A stretch of DNA of 64,000 nt from Algoriphagus pacificus (GTDB lineage Bacteria > Bacteroidota > Bacteroidia > Cytophagales > Cyclobacteriaceae), in NCBI RefSeq assembly GCF_017254845.1, contig NZ_JAFKCU010000003.1, positions 1 to 64,000 of the forward strand, written 5' to 3'. The notes under the pieces are model-generated. The model ran no database searches. It was not told the DNA's origin and saw nothing but the letters and a program-made list of their open reading frames with translations. Shown piece after piece: positions 41,450-50,349 of the stretch. Numbering within the stretch: position 1 is the first letter of the stretch; every line of letters starts with the position of its first letter. The translations under genes were made by a program, and so were the position numbers.

Positions 41450-43707
41450 AAATCAGGGATATCGTCAATAGGGAAATTGTTAACCTTACTAATTGTGAGC
41501 AAGAACCTATTCATATTCCTGGAAGCATACAGCCCCATGGATTTTTGCTGGGCCTAAAATCGGGAACCTTTATTATTGATTATTGCAGCGAAAATGTCTC
41601 TGACTATATATCCAAATCCCATGCTGACTTACTTGGGAAGGGATTTCAGGAGATTTTCGGCAATGATGCTCAGCAAGCATTGGAAAATTACATTTCCAAA
41701 GACCGCATGCTTTCTTCCTTACTCTTGAAAGTAGAATTAGAGAAGCAGCTTTTCGTCTGTACGGTTCATCTCTCTGATGGGATTTATATTTTAGAGGCTG
41801 AGCCATCTAGCGAAGAGCATAAAAAAGCAAACGAGGTTTACGATCATACCACTCAGTTTTTGACTTATCTGAATGGAAGTAATACCATGAAAGATCTCTG
41901 TCAATTAGTGGCCGAAGGTACCAGAGAAGTAACTGGCTATGATCGGGTGATGATTTACCGATTTGATGAGCATTACAACGGGGAGGTTTTTGCTGAAAGT
42001 TGCCGGGAAGATTTAGAGCCCTTTCTAGGATTGCACTATCCCCATACAGATATTCCTGCCCAGGCAAGGGAGTTGTATCTAAAGAATTTGCTTCGCTTAA
42101 TTACAGACATCGATTACAGTCCTGTACCTATTTATACCTTGGATGATCAAGAGGGTAAGAATCTTGATTTGAGTCTTTCCATCTTAAGAAGTACTTCACC
42201 CATCCATGTGAAATACCTACAAAATATGGGTGTAGGAGCTACCTTGACCATTTCTTTGATTCATAAGAACAAGCTTTGGGGCTTGATTGCCTGTCACCAT
42301 TATTCCAAAAAGAACCTTAGCCCGGATATCAGGCTTGCCGCCCAGCTGCAAGGCCATTTTATTACTTCACAGATTGATTTGAGACAGTCCAGTGAGGAAT
42401 ATGAGGTTTCCCGAAAAGTGAATTTGGCCTACGATCGACTGAGCATGTTTGAATTATCAGTTGATGGAGAGGAAAAATTTAAGGAGCTGGTGTCCCATCC
42501 AGAGATCTTGAATATCTGCAATGCTACAGGAGTTGCATTGATTATTGATGAAGAGGTTTACAGCCATGGGCATGTTCCAAGTGAAAAAGACATCCTTTTT
42601 CTGACAGATTTTCTGGCAGAGAAATCCAATAACACAAGTTTTCATACCAATAAGTTGCTGGATATTTTGCCTGATCATCCGGAACTGAGCAAACAAACAC
42701 CTGGTGTGATTTTCCATTCCCTGGACATAGAAGGGATTAATTGTATCATCTGGTTTAGACCTGAAACGAAAACAGAAGTAAACTGGGCAGGAGATCCTTC
42801 TAAGTCCATAATCAAGGACAAAAATGGATTGTCTCCTAGAAATTCCTTTGAGCTTTGGAAGGAGGTCGTCAACTACTCTTCAAAAAATTGGTTACAACCC
42901 GAACTTGATACTGCAGCGGCATATTCCTATAGTTTGCAGCGACAGATCAGCTTGATTTTGGTAGCCAAAGAGGAAGAGAAATATAGAAAGCTGAGTGAGC
43001 TTCTAAGTGAAACGAACGCAGAGCTAGAGAATATCAACTGGATAAGTTCGCATGACCTGCAGGAACCCTTGAGGAAAATTCAATTGATTTCTTCCATGCT
43101 AATCAATGAGGAAGAGCTTTCTCCCTCCGTCGGTAAAATGATGAATAAGCTGAATCTTTCTGCGGAAAGAATGCAGGCTTTGCTTTCAGACTTGTTGAAA
43201 TTCAATAAGGTAAAATACAATACAGAGCCATTTGTAGAAGTAGATGTCTCAGCATTGATTCAGGAGTTGAAAGAGGAATTTCAGGAAAATTACGACTTCG
43301 ATATTCAATTCGAAATTGGAGAACTCCCAAAGCTCACTGGAGAAAGATTTATGCTTCGTCAGCTTTTTTCCAATATCATCCGCAATTCCATCAAATACAG
43401 AAGTTTGGATAAATCTCCTATGATCAAAATTTCCTCCCCGGAATCAATAGACTGGGAAGATCAAGAAGCTGAGATGGAATATCATTACCTGATTTTTGAG
43501 GATAATGGAATTGGCTTTGATCAGAAATACTCCAAGTCAGTCTTCAATATTTTTACCCGACTTCATGGTAATTCAGAATACACCGGATCAGGGATGGGAT
43601 TGGCTTTATGCAAAAAAATCATGCAGCATCATAAAGGGAATATCAAAGCTGAAAGTCAGGAGGGAGTAGGAACTAAGATATTTCTTGCCTTTCCCAAAAT
43701 AGCTTAA
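41446..43707 (+). CDS. bphP: Bacteriophytochrome histidine kinase
   Basis: A 753-residue photoreceptor kinase. It has a PAS domain with the biliverdin-attachment Cys C17 in 'NCEQEPIHIPGSIQPHG' (PAS about 15-120), a GAF domain (about 135-300) with 'PHTDIPAQAR', where D202 is the conserved chromophore-pocket Asp, and a PHY domain (about 310-490) with 'WFRPETKTEVNWAGDP' in the tongue. A HisKA H-box follows, with H536 in 'WISSHDLQEPLRKI', then an HATPase with 'FEDNGIGFD' and 'GSGMGLALCKKI'. It senses red/far-red light and phosphorylates the operon's response regulator. All key residues are present. Confidence 0.96.
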   Translation: MKIRDIVNREIVNLTNCEQEPIHIPGSIQPHGFLLGLKSGTFIIDYCSENVSDYISKSHADLLGKGFQEIFGNDAQQALENYISKDRMLSSLLLKVELEKQLFVCTVHLSDGIYILEAEPSSEEHKKANEVYDHTTQFLTYLNGSNTMKDLCQLVAEGTREVTGYDRVMIYRFDEHYNGEVFAESCREDLEPFLGLHYPHTDIPAQARELYLKNLLRLITDIDYSPVPIYTLDDQEGKNLDLSLSILRSTSPIHVKYLQNMGVGATLTISLIHKNKLWGLIACHHYSKKNLSPDIRLAAQLQGHFITSQIDLRQSSEEYEVSRKVNLAYDRLSMFELSVDGEEKFKELVSHPEILNICNATGVALIIDEEVYSHGHVPSEKDILFLTDFLAEKSNNTSFHTNKLLDILPDHPELSKQTPGVIFHSLDIEGINCIIWFRPETKTEVNWAGDPSKSIIKDKNGLSPRNSFELWKEVVNYSSKNWLQPELDTAAAYSYSLQRQISLILVAKEEEKYRKLSELLSETNAELENINWISSHDLQEPLRKIQLISSMLINEEELSPSVGKMMNKLNLSAERMQALLSDLLKFNKVKYNTEPFVEVDVSALIQELKEEFQENYDFDIQFEIGELPKLTGERFMLRQLFSNIIRNSIKYRSLDKSPMIKISSPESIDWEDQEAEMEYHYLIFEDNGIGFDQKYSKSVFNIFTRLHGNSEYTGSGMGLALCKKIMQHHKGNIKAESQEGVGTKIFLAFPKIA

Positions 43708-43888
43708 TCATTCTCTTTTTTAAAGACTTTCATCGTTTACCTCATCGAAGGAAAAATGTCCTATTGAACTCTTGGGGTTTTATTTTTTCTTTTTTGAGCA
43801 AAAATCAAGAAGGTGATTTTGTTCCTTTTGCCATTTTCAAAAATATCCTTGTATTTTTCTACCAGAGTTTTTTGACAATCAACCCATC

Positions 43889-45451
43889 ATGAAAAGAAAT
43901 ACAAACCTAGGATGCATCCTTTTTTTCAGCCTTGCAATTTTAATTTCTTGCAAACCCTCAGATACTGAGGAAACAAACAAGTCCTCGAATAAACCGAATA
44001 TCGTTTTCATTTACCTCGACGATTTGGGTTATGGGGACGTAAGTGCCTACAGCGCAGGAACTCTACAGACACCGAATTTTGATCGCTTGGCAAACGGAGG
44101 GGTGCGCTTTACTAGAGGCTATGCTTCTTCTGCTACCTGTACTCCAAGTAGGTATGCGATTCTTACCGGAACTTACCCTTGGAGAAATGAAAATGCGAAA
44201 ATTCTTCCAGGCACAGCCCCACTTTTGATTGATACCGCACAAATGACGGTTCCAAAAATGCTGAAAGAGGCAGGATATGCTACCGGAGTTGTTGGCAAAT
44301 GGCATTTGGGTCTAGGTATGGGGAATGTGGACTGGAATCAAGAAATCTCTCCCGGTCCAAATCAGGTAGGCTTTGATTATTCTTATATCATGGCAGCAAC
44401 TCAGGACCGGGTACCCACGGTTTACATAGAAAATGGAAATGTCGTTGGTTTGGATCCTCAAGATCCAATTCAGGTGAGTTATCAGGAGAATTTTGAAGGA
44501 GAGCCTACCGCAATCAGTAATCCTGAAATGCTTACGATGAAATGGCATCATGGGCATAACAATAGCATTGTGAATGGCATTCCTAGAATAGGCTTTATGA
44601 AAGGTGGAGAAGCAGCAAAATGGTCGGATATAGATATGGCAGATCATTTTCTGGAAAAAGCAAAGGCATATGTCCGAGCCGAATCTAAAAATGAAACTCC
44701 CTTCTTTTTATACTATGCCATGCAGCAGCCTCATGTTCCTCGAACTCCCCATCCTAGATTTGTTGGGGCATCTGGAATGGGGCCAAGAGGTGATGCTATT
44801 TTAGAAGCCGATTGGATGGTTGGAGAGTTTTTGAAAGAATTGGAATCCCTAGGGATTCTGGAAAATACCCTCATCATCTTCTCCAGTGATAATGGACCGG
44901 TATTAAACGACGGCTATTACGATGATGCGGTAGAGAAATTGGGAGATCATACTCCTGCAGGTCCTTTCCGCGGTGGAAAATACTCTTTGTTTGAAGCAGG
45001 AACTCGTCTGCCTTTTATTTCCTATTGGGAAGGAACAATTCAGCCTAGCGTTTCGGATGCCATGATCACGCAGATTGACCTTTTTGCATCTTTAGCAGCT
45101 TTGGTCGGGTCTAATGCGCAAGCCAGAGATAGTGAAGACCTCTTGGATGTTTTGATGGGAAAAAGTCAGGAGGGAAGAGAGGAGTTTGTGCTCGAGGCAA
45201 CAAGCCGAACAGCCTATAGAAATGGGGATTGGGTGATGATTCCACCTTATCCAGGTCCAGAAGTACAGACTAGTGTCAATATTGAGCTCGGAAATCTGAA
45301 AGCCTATCAATTATACAATCTCAAAGAAGATCCTTCCCAAGAAAACAATCTGGCAGAAACCAATCCTGATAAATTGACGGAAATGGTAAATGGCTTTAAA
45401 GCCATCCGAGGAGAAAATAGCAATCAATTGGAGGCATTGGAACTGAAATAA
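43889..45451 (+). CDS. Exported sulfatase (S1 family, FGly type)
   Basis: A 520-residue lipoprotein (lipobox LISC at about residue 21). The sulfatase signature has the formylglycine Cys C84 in 'SATCTPSRYAILTGTYPWR' (C-x-P-S-R), the metal-binding 'YLDDLGYGDVS' at the start, and 'IIFSSDNGP' near residue 330. It removes sulfate esters, probably from a sulfated glycan or its fragments. A formylglycine-generating or anaerobic sulfatase-maturating enzyme would be needed and is not in the window. The next gene on the strand is a Tat-exported oxidoreductase, 298 bases on. Confidence 0.92.
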   Translation: MKRNTNLGCILFFSLAILISCKPSDTEETNKSSNKPNIVFIYLDDLGYGDVSAYSAGTLQTPNFDRLANGGVRFTRGYASSATCTPSRYAILTGTYPWRNENAKILPGTAPLLIDTAQMTVPKMLKEAGYATGVVGKWHLGLGMGNVDWNQEISPGPNQVGFDYSYIMAATQDRVPTVYIENGNVVGLDPQDPIQVSYQENFEGEPTAISNPEMLTMKWHHGHNNSIVNGIPRIGFMKGGEAAKWSDIDMADHFLEKAKAYVRAESKNETPFFLYYAMQQPHVPRTPHPRFVGASGMGPRGDAILEADWMVGEFLKELESLGILENTLIIFSSDNGPVLNDGYYDDAVEKLGDHTPAGPFRGGKYSLFEAGTRLPFISYWEGTIQPSVSDAMITQIDLFASLAALVGSNAQARDSEDLLDVLMGKSQEGREEFVLEATSRTAYRNGDWVMIPPYPGPEVQTSVNIELGNLKAYQLYNLKEDPSQENNLAETNPDKLTEMVNGFKAIRGENSNQLEALELK

Positions 45452-45749
45452 GAATAGACGATTTGCTAATTCTTATCCTTAAAGCTCACTGCTATTTAGA
45501 TCATTTTGGAGCAGTTTAAATTCTTGCTTTTCCCTTAATCAAATATTCTCAATTGAAAATTAGCTGATTAGGTCAATTGGCTTTTGGTTTATATCTTGTA
45601 AATGGATGATTGTTCTATAAAATTCTTAGAATGATGATCTGTCCCAAAGCATCATTTGTCTCTTGATTACGGTATCCTGCACAGGCTACAGGATGGATAA
45701 AATGATGATACAATTATTTTTGGATACAAGAAACCTTAAAATAACCCCT

Positions 45750-47093
45750 ATGAAAAAAGAAGAATCTCGGAGAACTTTTATTAAAAAAACTGCCGTCGCA
45801 GGGACTGCAGCTTTAATTGCGCCTACCATCATTCCAGCTTCGGCCTTTGGAGCCAATGATAGAATCAATGCAGCTGTGTTGGGGATAAACGGAAGGGGGA
45901 ATTCGCATATTCAGGGGTTTATGGCGCAAAAGGACGTTCAGGTGACTACCCTTTGTGATCCTGATATGAATCTGTTGCGAGACAGACAGAAGTCATTTAA
46001 AGAGAAATACAACATGGATGTGGCTTTGGAACAAGACCTCAGACGCGTCATGGACAATAAAGATATTGATGTAATCAGTTTAGCCACACCAAACCACTGG
46101 CATGCCTTGGCAACTATCTGGGCCTGTCAGGCAGGAAAGGATGTCTATGTAGAAAAACCAGGTTCACATAATATCTGGGAAGGCCGAAAAATGGTGGAGG
46201 CTGCAAACAAATATGATCGAATCGTTCAGCATGGAGTTCAATTAAGGAGTTCGCCTGCCGTACAGGAAGCGATCCAATTAATGCGGGATGGATATATTGG
46301 CCGGGTTTACATGGCTCGAGGCTTGGTGTTTAGAATGCGTGGTGACATAGGAGATAAGGGATTTTCACCGGTTCCTGAAGGATTGGATTACGATCTCTGG
46401 ACAGGTCCGGCACCAAAGCGTCCTTTTACTCATAACCTCGTTCATTACAATTGGCACTGGCACTGGGATTATGGAAATGGAGATGTGGGCAACCAAGGAA
46501 TCCATGAAACAGACCTTTGCATGTGGGGATTGGATGTAGGCTTCCCGACGGAAATTACATCCATGGGAGGTAAATTCCTTTGGAATGACAGCAAGGAAGT
46601 TCCGGAAGTTTTGACTTCTATTTATAATTACCCAGAAGAAGGCAAGATCATTCAGTTTGAAGTGAGACCTTGGTACACCAATTCTGAGGGCGGAGCTACT
46701 GTAGGAAATATTTTCTATGGAGAAAAAGGATATATCGTCGTAGATGGATATGACAAATACCAATCATTCCTAGGTCCAGATCGTACTCCTGGCAAATCAG
46801 GAGATGATGGAGGAGTAGCAGCTACGGGTATGGACAGAGGTGCCGGAGGAACGGATGGTCACTTTGCCAATTTTATCGAAGCTGTGAGAAAGCATGATAG
46901 ATCTATTCTGAACGGTCCAGTAGAAACAGCTCACCTTTCTTCAGGTTTGGCTCATTTGGGTAATATCGCATATAGACTAGGAAGAGTGCTTCATTTTGAT
47001 CCGCAATCAGAGACTTTTGTCAATGATGCTGAAGCTGATAAAATGTTGACCAGAAATTACAGACCTGGATTTGAAGTGCCGGAAATAGTCTAA
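45750..47093 (+). CDS. Tat-exported Gfo/Idh/MocA family oxidoreductase
   Basis: A 447-residue protein from the ATG at 45750; an upstream in-frame start at 45663 would bury the signal. The N-terminus 'SRRTFIKKTAVAGTAALIAP' is a twin-arginine signal with cleavage near 'SAFG'. The NAD-binding part is 'INAAVLGINGRGNSHIQGF', and 'YVEKPGSHNIWEGRKMVEAA' contains the EKP motif. Similar exported enzymes in Bacteroidota act on sugars or glycosides in the periplasm and retain NAD(P). It sits between a sulfatase and an AraC-controlled cluster and ends in a terminator. Confidence 0.9.
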   Translation: MKKEESRRTFIKKTAVAGTAALIAPTIIPASAFGANDRINAAVLGINGRGNSHIQGFMAQKDVQVTTLCDPDMNLLRDRQKSFKEKYNMDVALEQDLRRVMDNKDIDVISLATPNHWHALATIWACQAGKDVYVEKPGSHNIWEGRKMVEAANKYDRIVQHGVQLRSSPAVQEAIQLMRDGYIGRVYMARGLVFRMRGDIGDKGFSPVPEGLDYDLWTGPAPKRPFTHNLVHYNWHWHWDYGNGDVGNQGIHETDLCMWGLDVGFPTEITSMGGKFLWNDSKEVPEVLTSIYNYPEEGKIIQFEVRPWYTNSEGGATVGNIFYGEKGYIVVDGYDKYQSFLGPDRTPGKSGDDGGVAATGMDRGAGGTDGHFANFIEAVRKHDRSILNGPVETAHLSSGLAHLGNIAYRLGRVLHFDPQSETFVNDAEADKMLTRNYRPGFEVPEIV

Positions 47094-47111
47094 ATATTCA
47101 AAAGCTAAAAA

Positions 47112-47146
47112 AAAGACCTGTTGGGGATTTCCTAACAGGTTTTTTT
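47112..47146 (+). terminator. Rho-independent terminator after Gfo/Idh gene
   Basis: ACCTGTTGGGG and CCTAACAGGT form a stem around an ATTT loop, followed by a run of T. The A tract before it could make it work in the opposite direction for the convergent AraC gene as well. Confidence 0.88.
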
Positions 47147-47166
47147 AGGTTGAAATCGTTTTTCCT

Positions 47167-48048
47167 CTAGAGTTTGTGCTGATCCTGGTAGTGCTTTCTA
47201 TAATCAAAAGGTGTCATCCCTGTAGTTTTTTTGAAGAGTCGGTAGAAGTTGGAAAGCGTATTAAAGCCACATTCATAACAGATCATCTGGATGGATTGCT
47301 TGTTTTCTATCAGGGCTCTGCAAGCATTGGATATTCTTACTTCTATTACAAATTCAAAAAATGTCTTGCTGGTCATGTTTTTAAAATACCTGCAAAAGGC
47401 TGAGGTACTCAAGTTGGCCAAGGCCGAAACTTCCTTTAAATTGATATCTGAACCATAGTTGGAGAGCACATAGGAATAGATTTTATCCAAACGGTACATT
47501 TCGGTCATATTGGTTAAATGACTGTAAGCATATCCGGGAGAGATCGTCTCGTATTCATTGCTTTCTCCAAGAATCTGCAGGATTTCCAAAAGGTCGATTA
47601 AGCCTCTAAATCCAGAATCCTTTTCTAGTTTTGATAGGAGTTCCGCAACTTTATCTTTCGTATCTCCTTTGATAATTAATCCTTGTTTGGCTTTTTCGAA
47701 AAGTACAGTAAGAGATTGTGATTCAGGTATTTTTAAAAATTGTTCTCCTAGGAAATGCGGATGGAAATGAAGCACATAGGCCTCAACTTGTAGTTCAGTT
47801 CCTTCCTGAAAGTAGGCTTCCTTGCATCTCCAGGTATGTGGTAAATTTTCTCCAAGGAGGATCATATCCCCATCTGAAAAATTCCGAATGTTGTCCCCAA
47901 TATACTCTGTTCCTTCTCCCTTAGTGATGTAATGGATCTCAATCTCAGGATGAAAATGCCAGATGCTTCCAAAGTTTGGTTTCTTGTCAAATCTCAGGCT
48001 AAAGGATTTGGCAGCATCAATAGGAACTTTATGAAATTGTGGCTTCAT
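47167..48048 (-). CDS. AraC family regulator with cupin sensor domain
   Basis: A 293-residue regulator. The N-terminal cupin is 'IWHFHPEIEIHYITKGEGTEYIGDNIRNFSDGDMILLGENLPH' (about residues 28-72). The C-terminal AraC domain has two HTH motifs, 'INLKEVSALANLSTSAFCRYFKNM' and 'QSIQMICYECGFNTLSNFYRLFKKTTGMTPFDYR'. Such cupin-AraC proteins usually sense a sugar and control adjacent catabolic genes. It is divergent from the VCBS-YidR-SSS cluster with a 333-base shared upstream region, so that cluster is its likely target. Confidence 0.92.
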   Translation of the reverse strand: MKPQFHKVPIDAAKSFSLRFDKKPNFGSIWHFHPEIEIHYITKGEGTEYIGDNIRNFSDGDMILLGENLPHTWRCKEAYFQEGTELQVEAYVLHFHPHFLGEQFLKIPESQSLTVLFEKAKQGLIIKGDTKDKVAELLSKLEKDSGFRGLIDLLEILQILGESNEYETISPGYAYSHLTNMTEMYRLDKIYSYVLSNYGSDINLKEVSALANLSTSAFCRYFKNMTSKTFFEFVIEVRISNACRALIENKQSIQMICYECGFNTLSNFYRLFKKTTGMTPFDYRKHYQDQHKL

Positions 48049-48381
48049 AGGTTTTTTGGAGCATCTTTATCTATTGTAAAACAGCTTTTACAATTAATAG
48101 TTGGTGTTTGTTTGCTTAATTTCCTTACTCTGCATCAAAGATTGTTGCAGAACTTTTTCAATGGTAAAATACAGGAGTATTTCGGTAAAATGAGAGAACT
48201 GCCAAGAAGCTTTTTATTTCATCTTTGTTTGATTGGCTTTTCGTAAAATGATGCAATCGCTAAAAGTTTTTGCTTTTGTCAAGCTATTCCTCATTTCATT
48301 GTATTTTGAAATAGAATCACATTACTGTTCTTGATTATTTCAATTTTGAATAGTCCAACCCAAATAATCTGAAATCACCCC
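48049..48381. promoter_or_regulatory. Divergent control region between AraC regulator and VCBS cluster
   Basis: 333 AT-rich bases with no gene and no repeat of the window's families. It must contain both promoters and probably the AraC operator. Candidate elements include 'TTTGTTTG' near 48223 and a 'TATTTTG' word near 48303, but no pair matches the consensus well. No specific operator can be assigned by eye. Confidence 0.45.
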
Positions 48382-50349
48382 ATGAGAAATACTTTTCACT
48401 GTTTCCTCTTTTTGTTCTATGGTCTATTGACATCTTGTTCCCAAAAAGAATCCCAAAAGGATACCAAGGTTCCTGATGGACCTAAGGATTTTGAATTAGT
48501 AAAATATAATAATCCAGAGGCAACATCTTTTGTGGGGGTAGGACTTTGGGCTTGGCCTTTGCCAATGGATTATGATGGGGATGGAGACATGGATCTTTTG
48601 GTTTCCTGCCCTGATAAACCTTTTAACGGACTCTATTTTTTTGAAAATACCAGCGGAGAGACTTTTCCAGTCTTTGCTGCACCAGTGAGATTGGGAGATG
48701 CTATCAAAAATGTGCAAGTCTCTCATATTGCCGAAGGAGTCAAAGTTTTGGTTCCCGGAGCTGAATTGCTTGACTTCAAGAACAGTCTTGCCACACAGGA
48801 ACAAGCACTTTTTGATTCAGAAGTTTTAAAGGAAGGCTTTGAAAAGGTTCGCTTCAATCAGTGGAAAATGGTTGATTATGAAGGGGACGGTGACCTTGAC
48901 GTGGTGGTAGGCATAGATGATTGGGCTGATTATGGATGGGACAATGCCTTTAATGATCAAGGCGAATGGACCAATGGGCCCTTGCATGGATATGTTTTTC
49001 TCCTGGAGAATGTGAATGGCACTTATATGAATCTGGGGAGAATAAATGCGGGAGGGAAGATCTTGGATGTTTATGGAGCTCCTTCGCCCAACTTTGCCGA
49101 CTTTGATGGAGATGGTGATTTGGATCTGATCTGTGGGGAGTTTTTAGATAGGTTGAGTTATTTCGAAAATATCGGCACCCGAGAAAATCCTAAGTATGCA
49201 TCTGGAGTTTTTCTTTCAAATGATACCGGAATTTTGAAGATGGATCTGGAAATGATTATACCAGTGGCGGTGGATTGGGATCAGGATGGGAATGTTGACC
49301 TAGTAGTGGGAGATGAGGATGGAAGGGTTGCCTTGGTTAGAAATACCGGTAAGCTAGAGGGGCAAATACCTGTTTTTGAATCGCCAGCATATTTTAGGCA
49401 AGAGGCAGATAATTTGAAATTTGGAGCTTTGGCCACTCCAGTTAGCGTGGACTGGGATGAGGATGGAGATGAGGATCTGATCACAGGGAATTCTGCTGGT
49501 TACTTTGCTTTCATAGAAAATATAAGTGGAGGAGCCAATCCAAAATGGAAAGAACCTGTTTTGCTGGAATCCTCTGGGAAACCTATCCGAATTCAAGCAG
49601 GTGAGAATGGCTCAATCCAAGGCCCAGCAGAAGCAAAATGGGGGTATACCACACTTTCGGTCGCAGACTGGGATGGAGATGGAAGAAAAGATATTGTTTT
49701 CAATTCCATTTGGGGAAAGGTAGAATGGATCAAAAACAGCTCCTCGGGTTTGGATGCTCCCAAACCTATCAAGGTCTTAAGACAAGATGAAACAGCTAGC
49801 AATCCTGCTTGGAACTGGTGGAAGTCTGCACCTGATGAGCTGGTTACCCAATGGAGAACCACTCCTTTTGTGATCGATTGGGACCAGGATGGGATAACTG
49901 ACCTGATCATGTTGGATGAGGAAGGCTATTTATCCTTTTTCCAAGGAATCCAAGAGAATGGGCAAAAAGCAATTTTACCGGGGGAAAGGATTTTTTATGG
50001 CGAGAATGCCTCCGTTTATACGAATAGAGATAAGGCTGTTAATGAGGAAGGAGGGCTTTTGAGGTTAAATAATGCGGAAGCGGGAGGAAGTGGAAGGAGA
50101 AAATTGACTATGGTGGATTGGGATCAAGATGGTGATTTGGATTTGCTCGTCAATAGCATCAATGCCACTCTCTTCGAAAATATCAGCCAAGAGCCAGAGA
50201 AGGTGGTTTTCCGCTGGAAAGGTCCTATTTCCGAAAAGGTTTTAGCAGGACATACTACAAGTCCAACTTTTGTGGACTGGAATCAGGACGGTGTCTGGGA
50301 AATCTTACTTGGAGCGGAAGACGGACACTTCTATCATTTCCAACACTAG
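48382..50349 (+). CDS. FG-GAP/VCBS-repeat lipoprotein with nine calcium-type motifs
   Basis: A 655-residue lipoprotein (lipobox LTSC near residue 19). It contains nine D-x-D-x-D-G-type motifs spread over its length: 'DYDGDGDMDLL', 'DYEGDGDLDVV', 'DFDGDGDLDLI', 'DWDQDGNVDLV', 'DWDEDGDEDLI', 'DWDGDGRKDIV', 'DWDQDGITDLI', 'DWDQDGDLDLL' and 'DWNQDGVWEIL'. This is the pattern of an FG-GAP/VCBS beta-propeller with bound calcium. Such surface proteins bind or process polysaccharides. The stop codon abuts the next gene's ATG, so it is translated with the YidR-like protein. Catalytic activity is not evident. Confidence 0.85.
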   Translation: MRNTFHCFLFLFYGLLTSCSQKESQKDTKVPDGPKDFELVKYNNPEATSFVGVGLWAWPLPMDYDGDGDMDLLVSCPDKPFNGLYFFENTSGETFPVFAAPVRLGDAIKNVQVSHIAEGVKVLVPGAELLDFKNSLATQEQALFDSEVLKEGFEKVRFNQWKMVDYEGDGDLDVVVGIDDWADYGWDNAFNDQGEWTNGPLHGYVFLLENVNGTYMNLGRINAGGKILDVYGAPSPNFADFDGDGDLDLICGEFLDRLSYFENIGTRENPKYASGVFLSNDTGILKMDLEMIIPVAVDWDQDGNVDLVVGDEDGRVALVRNTGKLEGQIPVFESPAYFRQEADNLKFGALATPVSVDWDEDGDEDLITGNSAGYFAFIENISGGANPKWKEPVLLESSGKPIRIQAGENGSIQGPAEAKWGYTTLSVADWDGDGRKDIVFNSIWGKVEWIKNSSSGLDAPKPIKVLRQDETASNPAWNWWKSAPDELVTQWRTTPFVIDWDQDGITDLIMLDEEGYLSFFQGIQENGQKAILPGERIFYGENASVYTNRDKAVNEEGGLLRLNNAEAGGSGRRKLTMVDWDQDGDLDLLVNSINATLFENISQEPEKVVFRWKGPISEKVLAGHTTSPTFVDWNQDGVWEILLGAEDGHFYHFQH

